The notes beneath the pieces were generated by a model. That model was not told where the DNA came from, searched no databases, and saw only the letters and a list, made by a program, of their open reading frames with translations. A stretch of 6,433 nucleotides of DNA. Source: an uncultured Acidimicrobiaceae bacterium (lineage in GTDB: Bacteria; Actinomycetota; Acidimicrobiia; Acidimicrobiales; MedAcidi-G1). Below, piece by piece: positions 4,909 to 6,433 of this stretch. Every line of letters starts with the position of its first letter. Positions within the stretch are counted from its first letter, which is position 1. The stretch spans positions 1-6,433 of the forward strand of contig CAJXIS010000133.1 in assembly GCA_913054115.1 (NCBI GenBank). The letters run 5' to 3'. A program made the translations under genes and the position numbers.

Positions 4909-4985
4909 CGGGGTTCACCCCCTAGGGTGCCCGCCGGTCCGCAGCCGCCCCCCTGCTGCGGGACCGGGCGGGCGCCTGAACCCCG
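4909..4985 (+). other. Large stem-loop in the dnaK 5' leader
   Basis: An outer helix pairs 4909-4917 with 4977-4985 (9 Watson-Crick pairs, CGGGGTTCA with TGAACCCCG). After an 8-nt left-side bulge (4918-4925) an inner helix pairs 4926-4944 with 4956-4976 (19 pairs, one G-U, single bulged G at 4960 and 4966), with an 11-nt C-rich loop (4945-4955). That is 28 pairs in 77 nt. No U-run follows and no Shine-Dalgarno sequence is buried. Its role is unknown. Confidence 0.6.
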
Positions 4986-5042
4986 CAGGTACGCACAGGC
5001 AACACGCACAAGAAGCTCTCTCCAACAACAATCTCTCAACGA

Positions 5043-5049
5043 AAAGGAG
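5043..5049 (+). promoter_or_regulatory. Ribosome binding site of dnaK
   Basis: AAAGGAG lies 7 bp before the ATG at 5057, close to the ideal. It is well separated (about 57 nt) from the stem-loop, so it should be accessible regardless of whether that structure forms. Confidence 0.8.
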
Positions 5050-5056
5050 CACATCC

Positions 5057-6433
<1,377 letters not shown>

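Larger units (their letters stand above)
4807..5056. other. 250-bp divergent control region between gpmA and dnaK
   Basis: The gap holds the dnaK promoter with HAIR-like half-sites, the large leader stem-loop (4909-4985) and a G-poor, C/A-rich stretch (about 4991-5042) that should stay single-stranded before the ribosome binding site. For gpmA a TACTAT -10 (4877-4872, minus strand) with no -35 is the best candidate and overlaps the dnaK operator. No coding sequence is supported here. Confidence 0.6.

Noticed and set aside
4926..4976. Intrinsic terminator in the dnaK leader
   Set aside because: The helix is strong, but no U-run follows on either strand and it lies between the promoter and the gene.
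4851..5056. CIRCE element (HrcA operator) upstream of dnaK
   Set aside because: No TTAGCACTC-N9-GAGTGCTAA-like sequence is present; the half-sites match HAIR better.

Overview
The window is GC-rich and coding-dense. Codon use, a DnaK lacking the Gram-negative insertion in its ATPase domain, a HspR (HAIR)-like heat-shock operator and TANNNT-type -10 elements all point to an actinobacterium. An acidimicrobial lineage would fit, but that is an impression and not something the sequence proves.

Layout, left to right. (1) Minus strand, 1-727: the N-terminal 242 residues of a polytopic membrane protein that runs off the left edge, resembling the NarI-like membrane domain fused to HdrD-type Fe-S oxidoreductases. 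(2) Minus strand, 794-1297: a 167-residue OmpR/PhoB-type winged-helix regulator whose receiver-like N-terminus has no phosphoacceptor aspartate. (3) A 119-bp divergent control region. (4) Plus strand, 1417-2382: an orphan lipoprotein of unknown function. (5) Plus strand, 2525-4006: an Amt ammonium transporter with a long leader region upstream. (6) Minus strand, 4060-4806: GpmA, cofactor-dependent phosphoglycerate mutase, convergent with amt. (7) A 250-bp divergent region with a heat-shock-like promoter and a large RNA stem-loop. (8) Plus strand, 5057 to the right edge: the first 459 residues of DnaK.

The most interesting signal is regulatory. Upstream of amt, pentamers of the type GTNAC/GNAAC recur every 11 bp and end exactly 10 bp before a TACGTT -10 element. 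Upstream of the winged-helix gene, on the opposite strand, a second array (TTGAC, TTCAC, GAAAC, GAAAC, each separated by 6 bp) also ends exactly 10 bp before TACGTT. The 21-bp promoter cores match at 17 positions. This spacing is the known architecture of actinobacterial GlnR boxes (GTNAC-N6-GAAAC). The simplest reading is that amt and the regulator gene share one activator, which could be the regulator itself acting as a phosphorylation-independent nitrogen-response factor. That link is inference.

The second signal is the dnaK 5' leader: a 28-base-pair, two-part stem-loop (4909-4985) between the promoter and a good, unpaired ribosome binding site. It has no U-tract, so it is not an ordinary terminator, and it does not cover the ribosome binding site, so it is not a classical RNA thermometer.
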